Assembly: GCA_944989445.1 (NCBI GenBank)
Contig: CALYLW010000500.1
Span: forward strand, 186,001-250,000
Length of the DNA stretch: 64,000 nt
DNA from: Ampullaceana balthica
Lineage: Eukaryota > Mollusca > Gastropoda > Lymnaeidae
Direction: 5' to 3'
Made by a program: the position numbers and the translations under genes. The stretch's first letter is position 1; every line of letters begins with the position of its first letter. Positions 21,803-41,495 of the stretch are shown here, in pieces. The notes under the pieces were generated by a model, which saw only the letters and a list, made by a program, of their open reading frames with translations, was not told the DNA's origin and did not search any database.

Positions 21803-22143
21803 ACACTGTGACGTAGACCTCTACTTACAACAGACCACTGTGACGTAGATTATACAAAGGGAAGACAACTGTGACGTAGATTAAACTAAAGGCAGACAAC
21901 TGTGACGTAGATCATACCGAAGGAAGACAACTGTGACGTAGATTATAGTAAAGGCAGACAACTGTGTCGTAGATTATACAAAAGACAGACAACTGTGATG
22001 TAGATCATATTAAAGGAAGACAACTGTGACGTAGATTATACTAAAGGCAGACAAGTGTAACTTAGATTATACTAAAGACAGACAGCTGTGACGTAGATTA
22101 TATTAAAAGGCAGAACATTGTGACGTAGATTATACTAAAGACA
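21803..22143. repeat. 31-bp minisatellite, about 11 copies
   Basis: The unit is built on ACTGTGACGTAGATTATAC plus AAAGGCAGACA, with scattered substitutions between copies. Each unit carries a TGACGT half-site. It starts just past the hAT MITE at 21788. Confidence 0.9.
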
Positions 22144-22147
22144 CACC

Positions 22148-22440
22148 TCTTTAACTAAGAATTAACCCCTGTTACCGGTAGACACCTGTAACCAGTACAA
22201 CTTTGTAGCCAGTAGATCCTTATAGCCAGTTGTCTTGTAACTGGTTGACCCTGGTAACAGGTAGATGACTGTAACCGGTAGACCCTTGCAACAGGTAGAC
22301 ACCTGTAACCGGTAGACACCTGTAACCGGTAGACACCTGTAACCGGTAAACCCTTATAACCGTTAGACACCTGTAATTGGTAGACACCTGTAATTGGTAG
22401 ACTCTTATAACCGGAATACCCTTGTAACCGGTAGACCACT
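22148..22440. repeat. 17-bp minisatellite, about 16 copies
   Basis: The unit GTAACCGGTAGACACCT is repeated with substitutions and small spacers. It follows the 31-bp array after only a few bases. The minus-strand frames rich in GYRCLPV are artefacts of the repeat. Confidence 0.9.
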
Positions 22441-22727
22441 GAGCATACTGCCTCAAATAGAAGAACCGCTTAAAGCAGAACTCTCGGTATAGACTGTCTA
22501 CACTCCATACAATAAAACATTACCCAAGTTCATGCATTAAAAGTTTTTATCGATTGCGTTCGTTGCTGCGCATGTATAAAGTATAATAACAATCGCCGTA
22601 CATATTCTAGGAAATAAACAATATAATAGCCCAAAGCACAGGTTGGTTGGAGTATGTATTCGTAACGCTATGACGTCATTTTTGGAGCTTACATTTAAGT
22701 ACTAGGTTGTGCTGCGGCACCCACTTT

Positions 22728-24352
22728 TTTCAGGGCGCCTAAGGCGCCCACTTTTTCAAAAGCGCAACTAACTTGTCCTTGTTTGATAAATACGAAATAC
22801 ATGTATTAAACTTTCTAAAATGTACACAAAGTATTTAATAATAGGGGTTGTAGGGCGCCTACGGGGCCTACTTTGTTTTTGGTCAAAAGCACAAGTAACT
22901 TATACTTGTTTGATAAATACGAAATATTAAACTTCCGGGAATGTACACAAAGTATTTTATAATTAACCATCATCAAATCCTCTTTTTACATTGTTCCCTT
23001 TTCCAAAATTAAAATATGAGCTAAAACAATGACGTCATATAATATTATTTTACAGCGCATCTTTAATTTATAAACATTTTGCGCACCGATGCACACCTGG
23101 TATTTTAAAATATAAGATCAAACAAAAATGACGTCATATATTTTTTTACAGCGCTAATCACCACACGATTTTTTTATTTTTAAACTGCTATAGACTGTTG
23201 TACATCGTTCCTCAGCGTTCCACATCCAACGACTTGGGCTATTATATTATTTATATATACAAGGCGCACATCAGGAGGTGTGCAAAATAATTATTAATTA
23301 AAACATTCTTGCCATAAAAAAATATTATATGACGTCATTATCTTAGCTTATATTTTAATTTTGGAAAAAAGAGTGATGTAAAAAGAGGATTTGAGGATTT
23401 ATAATCATAAAACGAGCAACAAAGCCTGTCCAAGGACGTTCCGCCACCGTTCGGTGGCATGTTGTAACTCCCCTCCAACAGCCATCTCGACCGGCATACA
23501 TCTCCATCACGTCAAAATACTATTTATTATAGTTAAAATAAATAACTCGTAAAAAACAGAGCTTTTTGCTATAAATCCCAACGCGCATAACTCAAAATAA
23601 AGTCTTGGAAGAAATACTGCACCAAAAATAACTCGTTTTGAAGGTCCGCGTAAACGTGTTCAATATGATTGGCTGTAGGAGTCATATGTGTTTAAGGGAC
23701 CAATCGCTATCAAGATCCGGACAGAACGGACAGAAACTTGCTTTTTATTATTTATATATATATATATATAATATAGGATATGATAATTTGTGTACATTTC
23801 AGGAGGTTTAATATTTCGTATTAATAAAACAAAGATAAGGTACTTGGGCTTTTGACAAACAAAAAAAACAACAAAAAAAACAACTAGTGCTTTTATATTT
23901 AACTTCCAAAATTTCACTGCTTGGTATAAAAGATTTTCCTTGGACACAGTGTGTCTCTTCACTTTTTGTTATTAATTAAACAATATAATTTGAAATGTCA
24001 CGTCTGTAGTGTCTGTCCGTGACGCTACTAATTTTAGAAAGCAGCGCACCAAATTACTGCACCAATGCATCAAAAGGTGTGCAAATTAAAGATACGCTGT
24101 AAAAAATATTATATGACGTCATTTTTTTAGCTCATATTATAATTTTGGAAAAGGGAACAATGTAAAAAGAGGATTTGATGATGGTTTATTATAAAATAAA
24201 AAAAAACAAAGGGGGCGCCGCAGGCGCCCTACAACTGTTATTATAAAATACTTTGTGTGCATTTCAGCAAGTTTAATATTTCGTATTTATCAAACAAGGA
24301 CAAGTTATTTGGGCTTTTGAAAAAGGTGAGTGCCGTAGGCGCCCTAAAAAAA
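22728..24352. repeat. Long inverted repeat of Helitron-like family D around a family B copy
   Basis: The left side (22728-23110) and the right side (24050-24352) are inverted copies: TTTGATAAATACGAAATA faces TATTTCGTATTTATCAAA, and AATCCTCTTTTTACATTGTT faces its complement. Both arms carry GGCGCC palindromes and TGACGTCAT sites. The centre holds family B copy 2. The same family ends with a Helitron-type terminus at 54985. Confidence 0.75.
23412..23776 (-). repeat. Dispersed Helitron-like repeat (family B), copy 2
   Basis: Aligns block by block with 14097-14447: CGTTCCGCCACCGTTCGGTG, AAATCCCAACGCGC, GATTGGCTGTAGGAGTC, CGGACAGAAACTTGC. An AT microsatellite at 23751-23772 extends its end. Confidence 0.65.
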
Positions 24353-25553
24353 GTGCATTTTTTCAAAAAAAATAGATTTCAGATGAAAACTACCGTCATT
24401 TTTTACGGGTGATACGCTAATATTAAATAATGTATGTGTTCATTTCTCACTTTAGAAGGTAAAATCGAAATAGACTTTAAAACTGATTTATTGTGCAAAG
24501 AATTGAAGTATGTTGATGAAGATTGTGTTTAACAGAAGTGATAACAAAGATGGTTGGGGGAGGGGGGGTGTTACTAAACTATGATTTAATAGAATGGAAA
24601 ACGAAAAAAAAAGAAGTTTAAGTTAGGGGAGATAACCAAAAAGTGGACAAACTAAAACCAAACCCAATTGTTTTCATACAGATTAGTTCAGTGACCAGGA
24701 AAATACGACATTATTTCATGTAAAAGACATGCTTATGGATAAAACACAAATGTGCACCCGAATTCTCCTAGCAGCATCATGCTATTTTATTTTATTGTGT
24801 TATTTCACATGTTTTTGTTTTTAAACAATTCCACCACAGCAACTACAGACGCATTCAGTGTCTAAAAAAATTATACATAAATAAACAGACATGCTATTTC
24901 ATTACATTTAAAAAGACATGATTATTTTAATCATCGATTTCTTTTGACAACAATTTAAAAGTCAAATGGTTTGATTGTAATCAGTGTATTATATAACATA
25001 GAAAAAAAAAGAATTTTAGGGCTTGGTAACATGGGAATAATTGAGCATTGTAAAGTAGAATTATCAACTGCATCTATTTGATTTTCATTACGAATGAAAA
25101 TGATTCCTGTTCAAGGACCCTGGCCCATATATTATAGGACATTTAAAAGTCGCCTTTCTCACAGGGATAAATAAAAGTCATTTTTCAGAGTAAGACACCA
25201 AAAATGGTCATTTTTTACAGAGCACCACCAGTAAACTAACAGCATTCAGCGACATCGAGTGTAAACTCTACAAGGCACCAGAAATTATCGTGTTACGTCA
25301 CATGGAAACAGAGCGTCTTTTTCAAATGGCAACAAGGCGTGTTTTTTTCACAAGGCAACAAAGCGTCGTTTTCACATGACAACAAAAATCGTCACTTTCG
25401 CCAGTCACCAGATATGTTCGTTTTCCCTAGGAGTAAGTCTAGTATGTAATGACTAGTACTAAATAATTGCTTTTGTTAAAATTGGCGTATATTGCTGGGT
25501 TTCCTTCCAGCGCTGGGTTCTTAGCAGATCGGGCCGGACCCTACAAGTGTCCA
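24353..25553. other. Probable 3' untranslated and downstream region of tetraspan gene A
   Basis: No open frame of interest. It lies directly 3' of the gene A stop on the minus strand. Minus-strand AATAAA occurs at about 24786-24796. Short AAGGCAACAA and AAAGCGTC repeats lie at 25290-25400. Confidence 0.4.
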
Positions 25554-32745
<7,192 letters not shown>

Positions 32746-33443
32746 CTGTGGATGGTAGATAGTGGATCTCATGTAAATAGATATAAATTCTCAGAAGAAA
32801 AATATGAGAAAAAATCTGTTTGCATGAATATTCCTATAACGCTGTGTTCAGGAGTCTTGAAAATAAAAATTCTCAGATTTCATCACTTCATCTGGTTCCT
32901 TATCAAGTGCGATACTAGAATTGTTAATCCTTTCACAAGGGCACTTTGAAATTTTTCAATGCAAAATCGAACTTCTAAAATGTACAGAACAAATAATAAT
33001 CGCTAATGCGTTTACTTAGATTTAAGAATGAACTTTGAAAAGCCAACATAAACTGATTTAATGACTTAAGCGGGTAAGTGTTTAATGCAGACAATGCGCG
33101 TCGCCTTTAGAAATAAAGGTGTATCAGACTTTGATCACTGGGGTGGTCTTGACGTTTACCGTATTTACTGTAATAATTCTATCGACTGAATAGAAACAGC
33201 CCTTCTTCCAGCCGTATGTCAAAATTAATTTTACTTGAAAGCACAGTGTGTTCAAAATGTTTGAACATGTTAAAGTATTATAACAGTTTTTTTATATTAA
33301 AAAAAAATCATTTTTAAATCAAGTTGTTTGGTGCATATATTAGGGTAGTATTTCAGATTCTAGTAAGTGTTAATTAAAAATCATAATGGTAAAAGAAAAT
33401 AGATGCAAAAATTGCTCTTTTCTTGTTGCCAGGCTGTCGTTTC
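32746..33443. other. Region upstream of gene A, first exon not located
   Basis: The missing initiator exon of gene A should lie to the right on the minus strand. I could not recognise it here or further right. Confidence 0.4.
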
Positions 33444-33610
33444 ATAGGCGCCTCTGGGGTTGGTGTTACCAAGCGTGGTAGCTCATGGTGTCATCCCCTC
33501 ACGACTTACCCCATAGACCTCCTACCAGTCTGCCAGTGCCAAATAACGGGAACATAAAGAAGTTTATGCTGGTGTTACCAGTGCGGTCTGCACCTCTAGT
33601 GACGCCTCTG
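33444..33610. mobile_element. MITE of the CAGAGGCGTCAC family, copy 3
   Basis: Shares GGGTTGGTGTTACC, GTGGTAGCTCATGGTGTCA and CTCACGACTTA with the copy at 15306, and ends CTAGTGACGCCTCTG. The left end is degraded. Confidence 0.65.
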
Positions 33611-34394
33611 AGTACTGGAACAAAGACAAACTCATGTCTCTGACAATTCCCAGCTGTGGCCTAAACGTTCGATGAAAGCCATCAGTTTAACATAAGACAA
33701 AAACAACTGAGCATAGTACTTCAAAAATTTCTCGAAGATGTCCTACAAGAAGATTTGTTTACTTAAATCCTTCAGATCATTTTCCTCTAACTCCGATTGT
33801 TTTAGGGATGATGTTTTGATTTACAACGTTGGAACCGTTGGAATGTAAATTTAAACAGTTGTTGTAGCCCTTACCTTACCATCGTTCAATGAATACTTTT
33901 ATATACAGCGAGACATCATCTACCTCACGCTTGGGGGTTCATTCTAATAAACTCAATACAAACATGCAGGAAATCACAGGAATCTATGGTAAAATAATGC
34001 ACATAATTCCTAGAACATATGACAACATCACACTGCTGATTCTGAAAATTGAAATTCGGTCGTTTCTTAAAGAGACATTATAAGAACATTATAAAAATTT
34101 CCCCTTAAAAAGTTCCCTGCAACGGGATTTTCTAAACATACAATCAAAGGAATATAAGTAAATATCAGGAGGGGAAAATATCCATTATACCATAACATAG
34201 AAATCATATAATGTATTTATTATTCAACTGAAATGAGACTACATTCAATTTCTATTTTTCACTACGGTACCAAGAGAAGAAAAGAACATTGAAATACTAT
34301 GACTCAATTTACCAGGAGCTGTAAACCAGCGGTCCTCAAATTATTCCTTATAAAATTCAGTTCCACAACGTCAGGCGGAAAAATATAAAGTCTG

Positions 34395-34533
34395 TTTATC
34401 TATATCAGTTATCTATATCTCGAACAATTATGGACCAAGTTCAACTATATCAGTTATCTATAAGTCGAACAATTATGGAACAAGTTTATCTATATCAGTT
34501 ACCTATAAGTCGAACAATTATGGACAAAGTTTC
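34395..34533. repeat. 45-bp tandem repeat, three copies
   Basis: TATATCAGTTATCTATA followed by GTCGAACAATTATGGA starts at 34401, 34446 and 34491. Confidence 0.9.
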
Positions 34534-34686
34534 CACATCATTAATGCCACACCTTCTTGAAATGGTAATTTTTTTAAAAGTCATTTAAAGTATTAAATGT
34601 ATGATATCTACAACCCATTGCAACCAGCACAATGCGCCAGAAACTGAAAACTTTACGCTTCAAATTTAAGGTTAAATAAAAACAAC

Positions 34687-35177
34687 CCGTAAAAAACCAA
34701 GTTTTTGACTATAAATCCTTTATGTACGAGAAGTAATTAAAAGAATGTTCATTATAATACGCAGCGCCAGACCATCCAGAAATACAAAATTGCAGTTGTG
34801 TCGTAAAACGTGTTTAATATAATGCGCACCGATCAGGAATATGTTTATAAAAAGAGCTGTCAATAAAATACGCACCTTATTGCGCGACAGAAAGGTTGTT
34901 CAATATAATACGCACCACGACGCTCTATCTAAAAAAATAGCATGATACATAGGAATAAATAAAATAATCTAAAAAATCAATAATTTAATTACGGTACATG
35001 CGATCGATCTGAAATTTTGATACATTGTTTTTATCATCGGTACAAAACTGCCTGCAAAATTTCAGCTCGCTATCTTGCGAGCAAGTGGGTTAAAAATCGA
35101 TCCAAAGTTTTGGCGACAAGCAAGCAAGCAAGCAAGCAAGGTCCGCCGCAGACACCACGAGTTAATATAAAGGATTT
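34687..35177 (+). repeat. Dispersed repeat family A, copy 2
   Basis: From CCGTAAAAAACCAAGTTTTT to TTAATATAAAGGATTT. It contains GTGTTTAATATAATGCGCAC-like and GCGCGACAGAAAGGTTG blocks and a (CAAG)n tract at 35114-35140. The frame at 35017-35208 is a by-product. Confidence 0.85.
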
Positions 35178-36350
35178 AAAAATAATAAATAGATTTCTTT
35201 ACCATTAACTATTGTTGCAATAAATGATTGTGCTTTCATGGAAGAGTTGAGCTCTTGAATATTTTTACATCCCGTTTTGGTACTATAATTTGTGTGCCCT
35301 ACCTAAAACTTCTCTGTTTAATGTAGGTCCCATATATTATAATATATTATATTTCTGTAAATTGAGCAATAGACTCAGACTCACTGACAAACACATAAAC
35401 TTATTTCAATGGTAAATCTATTATTGATCTGAACATTTTCTCGCTTCAACGGCTACAGTTTACAGCTACGTGACTCAAGTCAAGTCGCACAATGCGGTCA
35501 ATCTGAAAGACGCCTGCAACCATTCATGTGTGACGGATCATTCTAGAAAAAAAATCAACAAAGCCCCGATCGACAGGAATGTAATGACAGACAACAAATA
35601 GGCCAGGTGGAAATCGTTCTGTGTCTTGGTGTGAAGGAATTATCCAAGTTACTTAACTCTCGTTATCCTAACAGAGTTAAGTAAAGAACAGTGTTTTAGT
35701 TAAAGGGTTAATGCCACCCTGGGCAGGCAAATATTCTTGCGACTAATTCTACGCCAAAAAATAAAATAATAAAATTTTTAAAAAAAGACTGAGAACCCGA
35801 CCGAAAATCCCGTCCCTCTTTATAAATTAAAAAAGGAGATACCCGGAGTTGATGAGGCATACGCCTAATCTTACTACGCCACTAGTGAAGCGTGGATCAT
35901 CTGACTAATTAGTTGTTATTACAAACATCTTATGGAAATGTTACATTCTAGATTCTAAAGGGTAGCCATCGAGTACAATGTGTTGTTAAATCTCACAATT
36001 ATTTATCTACTGTGATTTATTTACTGATACAAATTAAATATAATTATTATGAGTTGTGTTTTCGGTCATTAAATTTTGGCGTAAATTAATAACTCACTAG
36101 CGTATCACCCGTCAAAAATGACGGAAATTTTCAAAATAAATACACATCAGATTAAAAAATAACGTAATACAGAACTTTCATTTATTTTATTTATTTTTAT
36201 TTGATTCATTTATTATCATCTTGAACAATTTTATGCGGAACGTTCAAAAAGTGTTATATTTGGTGCAGTAATTTTTGGTGCGCACTATTGAACAAATCAG
36301 CATTACATCCAAGAAGCATTACACCCATTACGGGAATTATGTATGTTGTA
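35178..36350. other. Gene-free stretch
   Basis: AT-rich with no supported gene. TTTTTGGTGCAGTAATTTTT near 36260 resembles part of family B. Confidence 0.5.
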
Positions 36351-36560
36351 TACTAGATACTAATAAATAATACCAGATACGACCCGCGGCGTAGCATACG
36401 AAGCAGACTTGCTCATAGATAGTACAAAGAAAAAGGGGAAATAATGGACACAAATTACATAACAAAGAAACCAGAACAGGGCGAGTGAACCTCGACAACC
36501 GACGCATTGTTGGTCTCGAGATATGTGCACTGCTGTTGGCTAACTGCACCAACCTATCTT
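36351..36560 (-). repeat. Helitron-like repeat family C, inverted copy
   Basis: On the minus strand it ends TACGCCGCGGGTCG and a few bases later TATCTAG followed by T, like the CTAG terminus at 54605. ACAAAGAAAAAGGG and CATAGATAGTAC correspond to the complements of 54421-54475. Confidence 0.5.
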
Positions 36561-36651
36561 GCCAACCATCATAAAATGTGATTGGTTAACCCTGGCGAGG
36601 GTAATTTCTCATGCTTATATGCCCTCGTCTTGTGCTTGTTCTGGTAAATCT

Positions 36652-37011
36652 TCTATAATCTATATATCTATTATAATAAAATGCAATTTTCTGTCCGTTC
36701 TGTCCGGTCCTCGATAGCGATTGGTCCCTCAAACACATATGACTCCTACAGCTAATCATATTGAACACATTTACGCGACGTTCAAAACGAGTTATTTTTG
36801 GTGCAGTATTTCTTCCAAGACTTTATTTTGAGTTATGCGTGTTTGGATTTATAGTTAAAAGCTCTGTTTTTATGAGTTGTTTATGTTAACTATAATGAAT
36901 AGTATTTTTGACGTGATGCACATGTACGCTGGTCGAGACGGCTGTTGGAGGGGAGTTACAACATGCAACCGAACGGTGGCGGAACGTCCTTGGACGGGCT
37001 TTGTTGCTCGT
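36652..37011 (+). repeat. Dispersed Helitron-like repeat (family B), copy 3
   Basis: Starts TCTATAATCTATATATC, then CTGTCCGTTCTGTCCG, the look of a Helitron 5' end (TC plus AT-rich). The remaining blocks are the reverse complement of 14097-14447, down to GGACGGGCTTTGTTGCTCG. Confidence 0.65.
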
Positions 37012-37167
37012 ATACATATAAAAATCAAAATATGTTCGAATATTTGTCCTTTATAGCTGACTAAACCATTCATCTGATCGCCATGAAACTCTATAGTACG
37101 CTGCCGGAATGGTAACTGGCAACTTTTGTTTTCAAAATTTTACACTCATGGGGCGCGTGTGATTTTT

Positions 37168-37790
37168 TTCTTATATAAGCTATATAAAAATTAGATAAGC
37201 GATATCCACTGGGTGAATTGACGGATCTTAACCAAACTTTGCATAAAACAACTTGGTAACCAATATTGAAATACTTTAGGGCAATGATTTCCTAATTTCC
37301 ATTCCTTCGGGGCTGGAGGCCCAAAATGTCTTTTTTCAGAAAAGTTTAAGAGTTTATTTCTCATTAATTTAAGAACGATCTTGAGATATATAAATAAATA
37401 TATCCATTAAGAAATTAAATGAATTGAACAGGTGTTTTGAACTTTATATTTTGCACTAAATGGACCCTGGGGCCCTTAATGTCTTTTTTGTTCTTATATG
37501 AGCTACATAAAATTAGTTTATGCGTTAGCTACTGAGTAAATGAATTGATCTTAACCAAACTTTGTATACAAAAACTTGGTTTCCCATATTAAAAAAAACT
37601 TAAGCGCACTTAACTTCTAATGTTAATTTTTTCGGGGCTGGGGGCCCTAATTTTTTTATTTTTTTTGTATGCTCTGAGATATTATTGCCCACTCAATTTT
37701 TAACGATCTTGAGAAATATATCCATGATGAAACTGAATTTAAATGAACAGGTTTTCGAAATGTACATCTTGAACCATGTGCGATTTAATA
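37168..37790. repeat. Two diverged tandem copies with a 323-bp period
   Basis: TTCTTATATAAGC starts copy 1 at 37168 and TTCTTATATGAGC starts copy 2 at 37491. Both then carry CTTAACCAAACTTTG, AACTTGGT, TTCGGGGCTGG and AACGATCTTGAGA in order. No coding capacity. Confidence 0.75.
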
Positions 37791-38048
37791 TTACATTTGC
37801 GATTTGCTAACGTCATGTCGATTATGGACAATATACACATAATTTTTCTTGAGGACTTGTGGTGCCCCCCAAACGCTTGGTGCCCAAGGCACGTGCCTTG
37901 TTTGCCTAAAGGTTAATCAAGGCCTGCTTACAGGGTGGGGCGGAACAACGCTCAGTAGGTTTAGTTGAACGTTCGATAAATTCAAGGTGTTATAGAAGTA
38001 ATTTCCTTATGATTGGAATTTACAAAATAATCATTTTATAAAAAAAAA

Positions 38049-38534
38049 CGTAAAAAACCAAGTTTTTGACTATAAATCCTTTATGTATGAGCCGTAACTA
38101 AAAGAATGTTCATTATAATACGTAGCGCAAGACCATCCAAAAATACAAATTTGTAGTTGTGTCGTAAAACATGTTTAATATAATGCGCACCGATCAGGAA
38201 TATGTTTATAAAAAGTGTTGTCAATAAAATACGCACCTAATTGCGCGACAGAAAGGTTGTTCAATATAATGCGCACCCTTACACTCTATCTCAAAAAATA
38301 ACATGATACATAGGAATAAATAAAACAATCCAAAAAATCAATAATTCAATTACGGTACATGTGATCGATCTGAAATTTTGATACATAGTTTTTATCATCG
38401 CCACCAAACTGCCTGCAAAATTTCAGCTCGCTAGCTTACGAGCAAGTGGGTTAAAAATCGATCAAAAGTTTTGGCGACAAGCAAGCAATCAAGCAATCAA
38501 GGGTGCAGACACCACGAGTTAATATAAAGGATTT
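38049..38534 (+). repeat. Dispersed repeat family A, copy 3
   Basis: Aligns end to end with 34687-35177. A second start of the same repeat (CGTAAAAAAACAAGTTTTTG) follows at 38549-38568 and then stops at the hAT pseudogene. Confidence 0.85.
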
Positions 38535-38569
38535 ATTTTAAAAAAAACGTAAAAAAACAAGTTTTTGGT

Positions 38570-39482
38570 GAACAATATAATTGAAGTGCAGCCTGTCGTG
38601 TATTTTCACTTGCATGCACTGAAAATTCTTCCAGTTGACAATAAATATCTTCAAATATACTTGAAAAAATCCGAATACTTTTATACTTGCTTGTCCATCT
38701 TGTCTCACACAGAAGAGGAATATTTGGGACAGAGGAACTCCTTTTTGGACTTTCAAGAAAAAATGTAATAACTGCTTTGATATTACCAATAGTATTTCAT
38801 GTAACTATTTTGTAACTGCAACATTGTTAAGATCATTTACCACGAGATTCAGTCTAGGTTAGGCATAGTGAACAAAGGCAGCCTTGGGGAAAATACTTCG
38901 AATTTTTGCCTGAACACCATTTCCTTTTCCGGCCATTGTCGAGCACCCATCATAACCTTGACCCAGCAGATTATTAAGGAGAAGACCAAATGTTTTGCAA
39001 TTTTGAATAATACAATGAGTTATCGTGGCGGCGACATCTTTCAGCGGAGAAAATCCAAGGAATTCCTCACGAATCACAGCATTCTCACTAGACGTATCTA
39101 CAAACCGGACTCCCAGTGATAACTGTTCAGTTCCTGAGATATCTACTGTTTCATCGGCAATGATCGAGAATCCAACAGCATTTTTGGCAGCTTTTACAAT
39201 GTCTTCTCGCAGAGCTTGTTCAGACAAGTTGATCAAATCATTCTGCGTTCTGTGTGATGTGTAACGTGCATTTTCAACAGCTGTATCAAAATGTTTTTTT
39301 TAAATACTGCCTTCTCCCTCAATTCGATAAGCATAAAGTAATTCCACATTTCCTTTGGTGCTATCTTCCACACGAATTGCCAAATCATTATTTCCGCAAA
39401 ATAAGATTGTTGAAATAATAGGATACAGTTTCTTTCTGTTTTCTCCTATAGTCCGTTTTACTGAATATCTATCTGTCAAAAA
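38570..39482 (-). pseudogene. hAT-superfamily transposase remnant (ZMYM1/DUF4371-like)
   Basis: Conceptual reading on the minus strand gives blocks of the domesticated-looking hAT family seen in ZMYM1-like proteins: FSIIADETVDISGTEQLSLG, GQGYDGCSTMAGKGNGVQAK and SIFPKAAFVHYA, then RLNLVVNDLN and CETRWTSKYK in other frames. FSIIADET holds the first catalytic aspartate region. At least two in-frame stops (TAA after GEGSI, TAA after VHYA) and frameshifts break it, and both the N-terminal zinc finger and the C-terminal dimerisation region are absent. It cannot encode a working transposase. It sits between family A repeats and unclassified DNA. Confidence 0.85.
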
Positions 39483-40737
39483 ATAACCTTATTTGGATCT
39501 CTAATGTTTGACGCGAAGTGTTCAGCATCTTGTTGACACCCACGATGCCATGCTGAGCTGACACTCTACAATCGAACTCCGTCCAATCTTGGTTACATCC
39601 TATAACCAACTCCCTCAGTCTCTAGGCCACACCTTTGTCTAGTCCCCCGTCCACAGTAAGTCAGCCTCTAGTATGTCAATCATTTTGTACCACCCCCCCC
39701 CCTAGATTAAGACGGGGTGGGGTGGGGGTGGGGTACCAGGACCCGGTCTGGTTTCTTTGATGTAAGCCCCTGGTCTGGTTGGACGATCGAAAACATTTCC
39801 ACTGGTCAGTGCTTCACGCAGCTGACCTTTAGATAACAGAGTCTAGATTTAGCACCTCTGATCTGACATCGCTGAGCACCTGGACGCAGCTCGGTCTATT
39901 CAACTATCCAAGCTACCGCGTGAGGCATTTCACACATCTTGGTCAGTGCTGGCCAGACTACCAGTCCTGGCCAGCAACAGGAATCTTTGATCTAATTATC
40001 TAAAGACCCTTCAACCGCCCTAATTCTCTACGATATTGAAAATATAAAAATAATTACCCAGTAAAACTAGATCAGCATCAGCTTAGTTTCTTTCTCTTTA
40101 TTTTCTCTTTACTTTAATACATTTTTTGTATTTTTTTGTCAATATTTTTTGATCAATCTATCCGTTGCAAGTGCCCACCATGCTCCCCCCTGCGGGCACC
40201 CTTGAGCCCTAGTTTAAATGTCATAAAATTATAAGGGTATGGACGCTTAACAAAAAGAGGGCATGGGACTCGAAGATCTCCTGTTCTATCTAAGGGAAAC
40301 AACCCAAACGCTTCACGTAAATGTTGAGCTTAGGGTGATGTCCCCTACTGCTTTCATCACTCTACCTCACACAATATGATGCTCCAATTGTTAGAATGTG
40401 ACCAAGGATCAGAGGCGTCAATTATGTACGAATGACTCGCTAGGTCAAGTCGTAGATTTATCCAAGACCTCTCCGACCTGCATCAAGAAATGCTTAGCCA
40501 GTAAATCATGTAGAATATTTTATATAAGTATACATAAATCAATTCTAAATGCAAACAAGTATCACAGCAAACAATGTTTCTTTGATAATTTTTTTTAAAA
40601 ATCCTCCGCCTCCAATATTCTTTGGTAAAAATAAAAGACTGTAATACAGATTTAACAGGGATTAGACTCACAAGTTTAAAATTAAGACTCGCTTCTACGG
40701 AACTTTTGAAAATCACTTTGGTCTTATCCTACGCTTA
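39483..40737. other. Gene-free stretch with C/G-rich tracts
   Basis: GC content rises at 39500-40000, with a run of C at 39693-39703 followed by GGGGTGGGGTGGGGGTGGGG at 39716-39735, a possible G-quadruplex. No gene recognised. Confidence 0.5.
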
Positions 40738-40905
40738 TCCATGGTTTATGTCTAGTATTGCATTTTTGTTTTAAAATTATTGTAATTGTGGATAATGTGT
40801 TGGTATTCCTGGTTTGATCTGTCAACCCATTTCACGCCCGAATTCCAGACGGGAAGAACGAGAATGTTATTGTACTTGCATTTGCTGAATAAGAAATGAT
40901 GTTCT
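40738..40905. repeat. Interspersed repeat homologous to 13722-14005
   Basis: TTTATGTCTAG, TTGCATTTTTGT, AACCCATTTCACG and AAGAACGAGAATG appear in the same order as at 13722-14005. Here the TTTTAAA/TGGATAATGTGTTGG segment is single, not expanded. Confidence 0.6.
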
Positions 40906-41495
40906 GATACCTATTCCTTTCTGATCATGTAGCTGTTTGTTTTCAAACTGAACTCTGCGCTTGAATGTCACTTTCTTTAACATATCATTACACCGGTTCA
41001 AGAGTGCATTGACATTTTTAACAGTTTAAAAAAAAATTCATTCTATAATCCTTCTCAGCAAGATGTACACCAGGACCTTGTTTCATGTTTATTTCTTAGA
41101 CATTTTACTGCAACAGCTTTCCTGGTGCTGAGATTTTGTCCATGCAGAAATTAGTTGAGTGATTTCTTTATTTACATTGTTCACCTCAAAATACATAAAC
41201 CATTCTAAGATTGGCGCAATAAATGATTTTTTATGTTTAAAGATATAAATTTTACTAGGAACAATTTCGACATTCAAATGAATCAAAATCAGGCAACTGT
41301 CACAGACAGAGTTCAGCAACTGTACATTTGGAGTCTGGAGATTGTTACAGAGATAGGCAATTGTACAGTTAGGGTTTGGCAAATGTCACCGACATGGGCA
41401 ATTGTATATTTGGAGTTTAGAAACTATCATAGAGTTGGAAAATTTATATGTACATATTTATGTATTTGTAACACCTATATGTTTTTGTTTTAAAA
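40906..41495. other. Gene-free stretch
   Basis: A weak repeat of GGAGTTTAGAAACT and GGAGTCTGGAGATTGTTACA motifs with CAATTGTA lies at 41290-41430. No supported gene. Confidence 0.45.

Noticed and set aside
22155..22456. Tyr/Leu/Gly-rich frames
   Set aside because: Translation of the 17-bp minisatellite.
40398..40716. Overlapping short frames on both strands
   Set aside because: No domain, splice signal or repeat homology; lengths are as expected by chance in AT-rich DNA.
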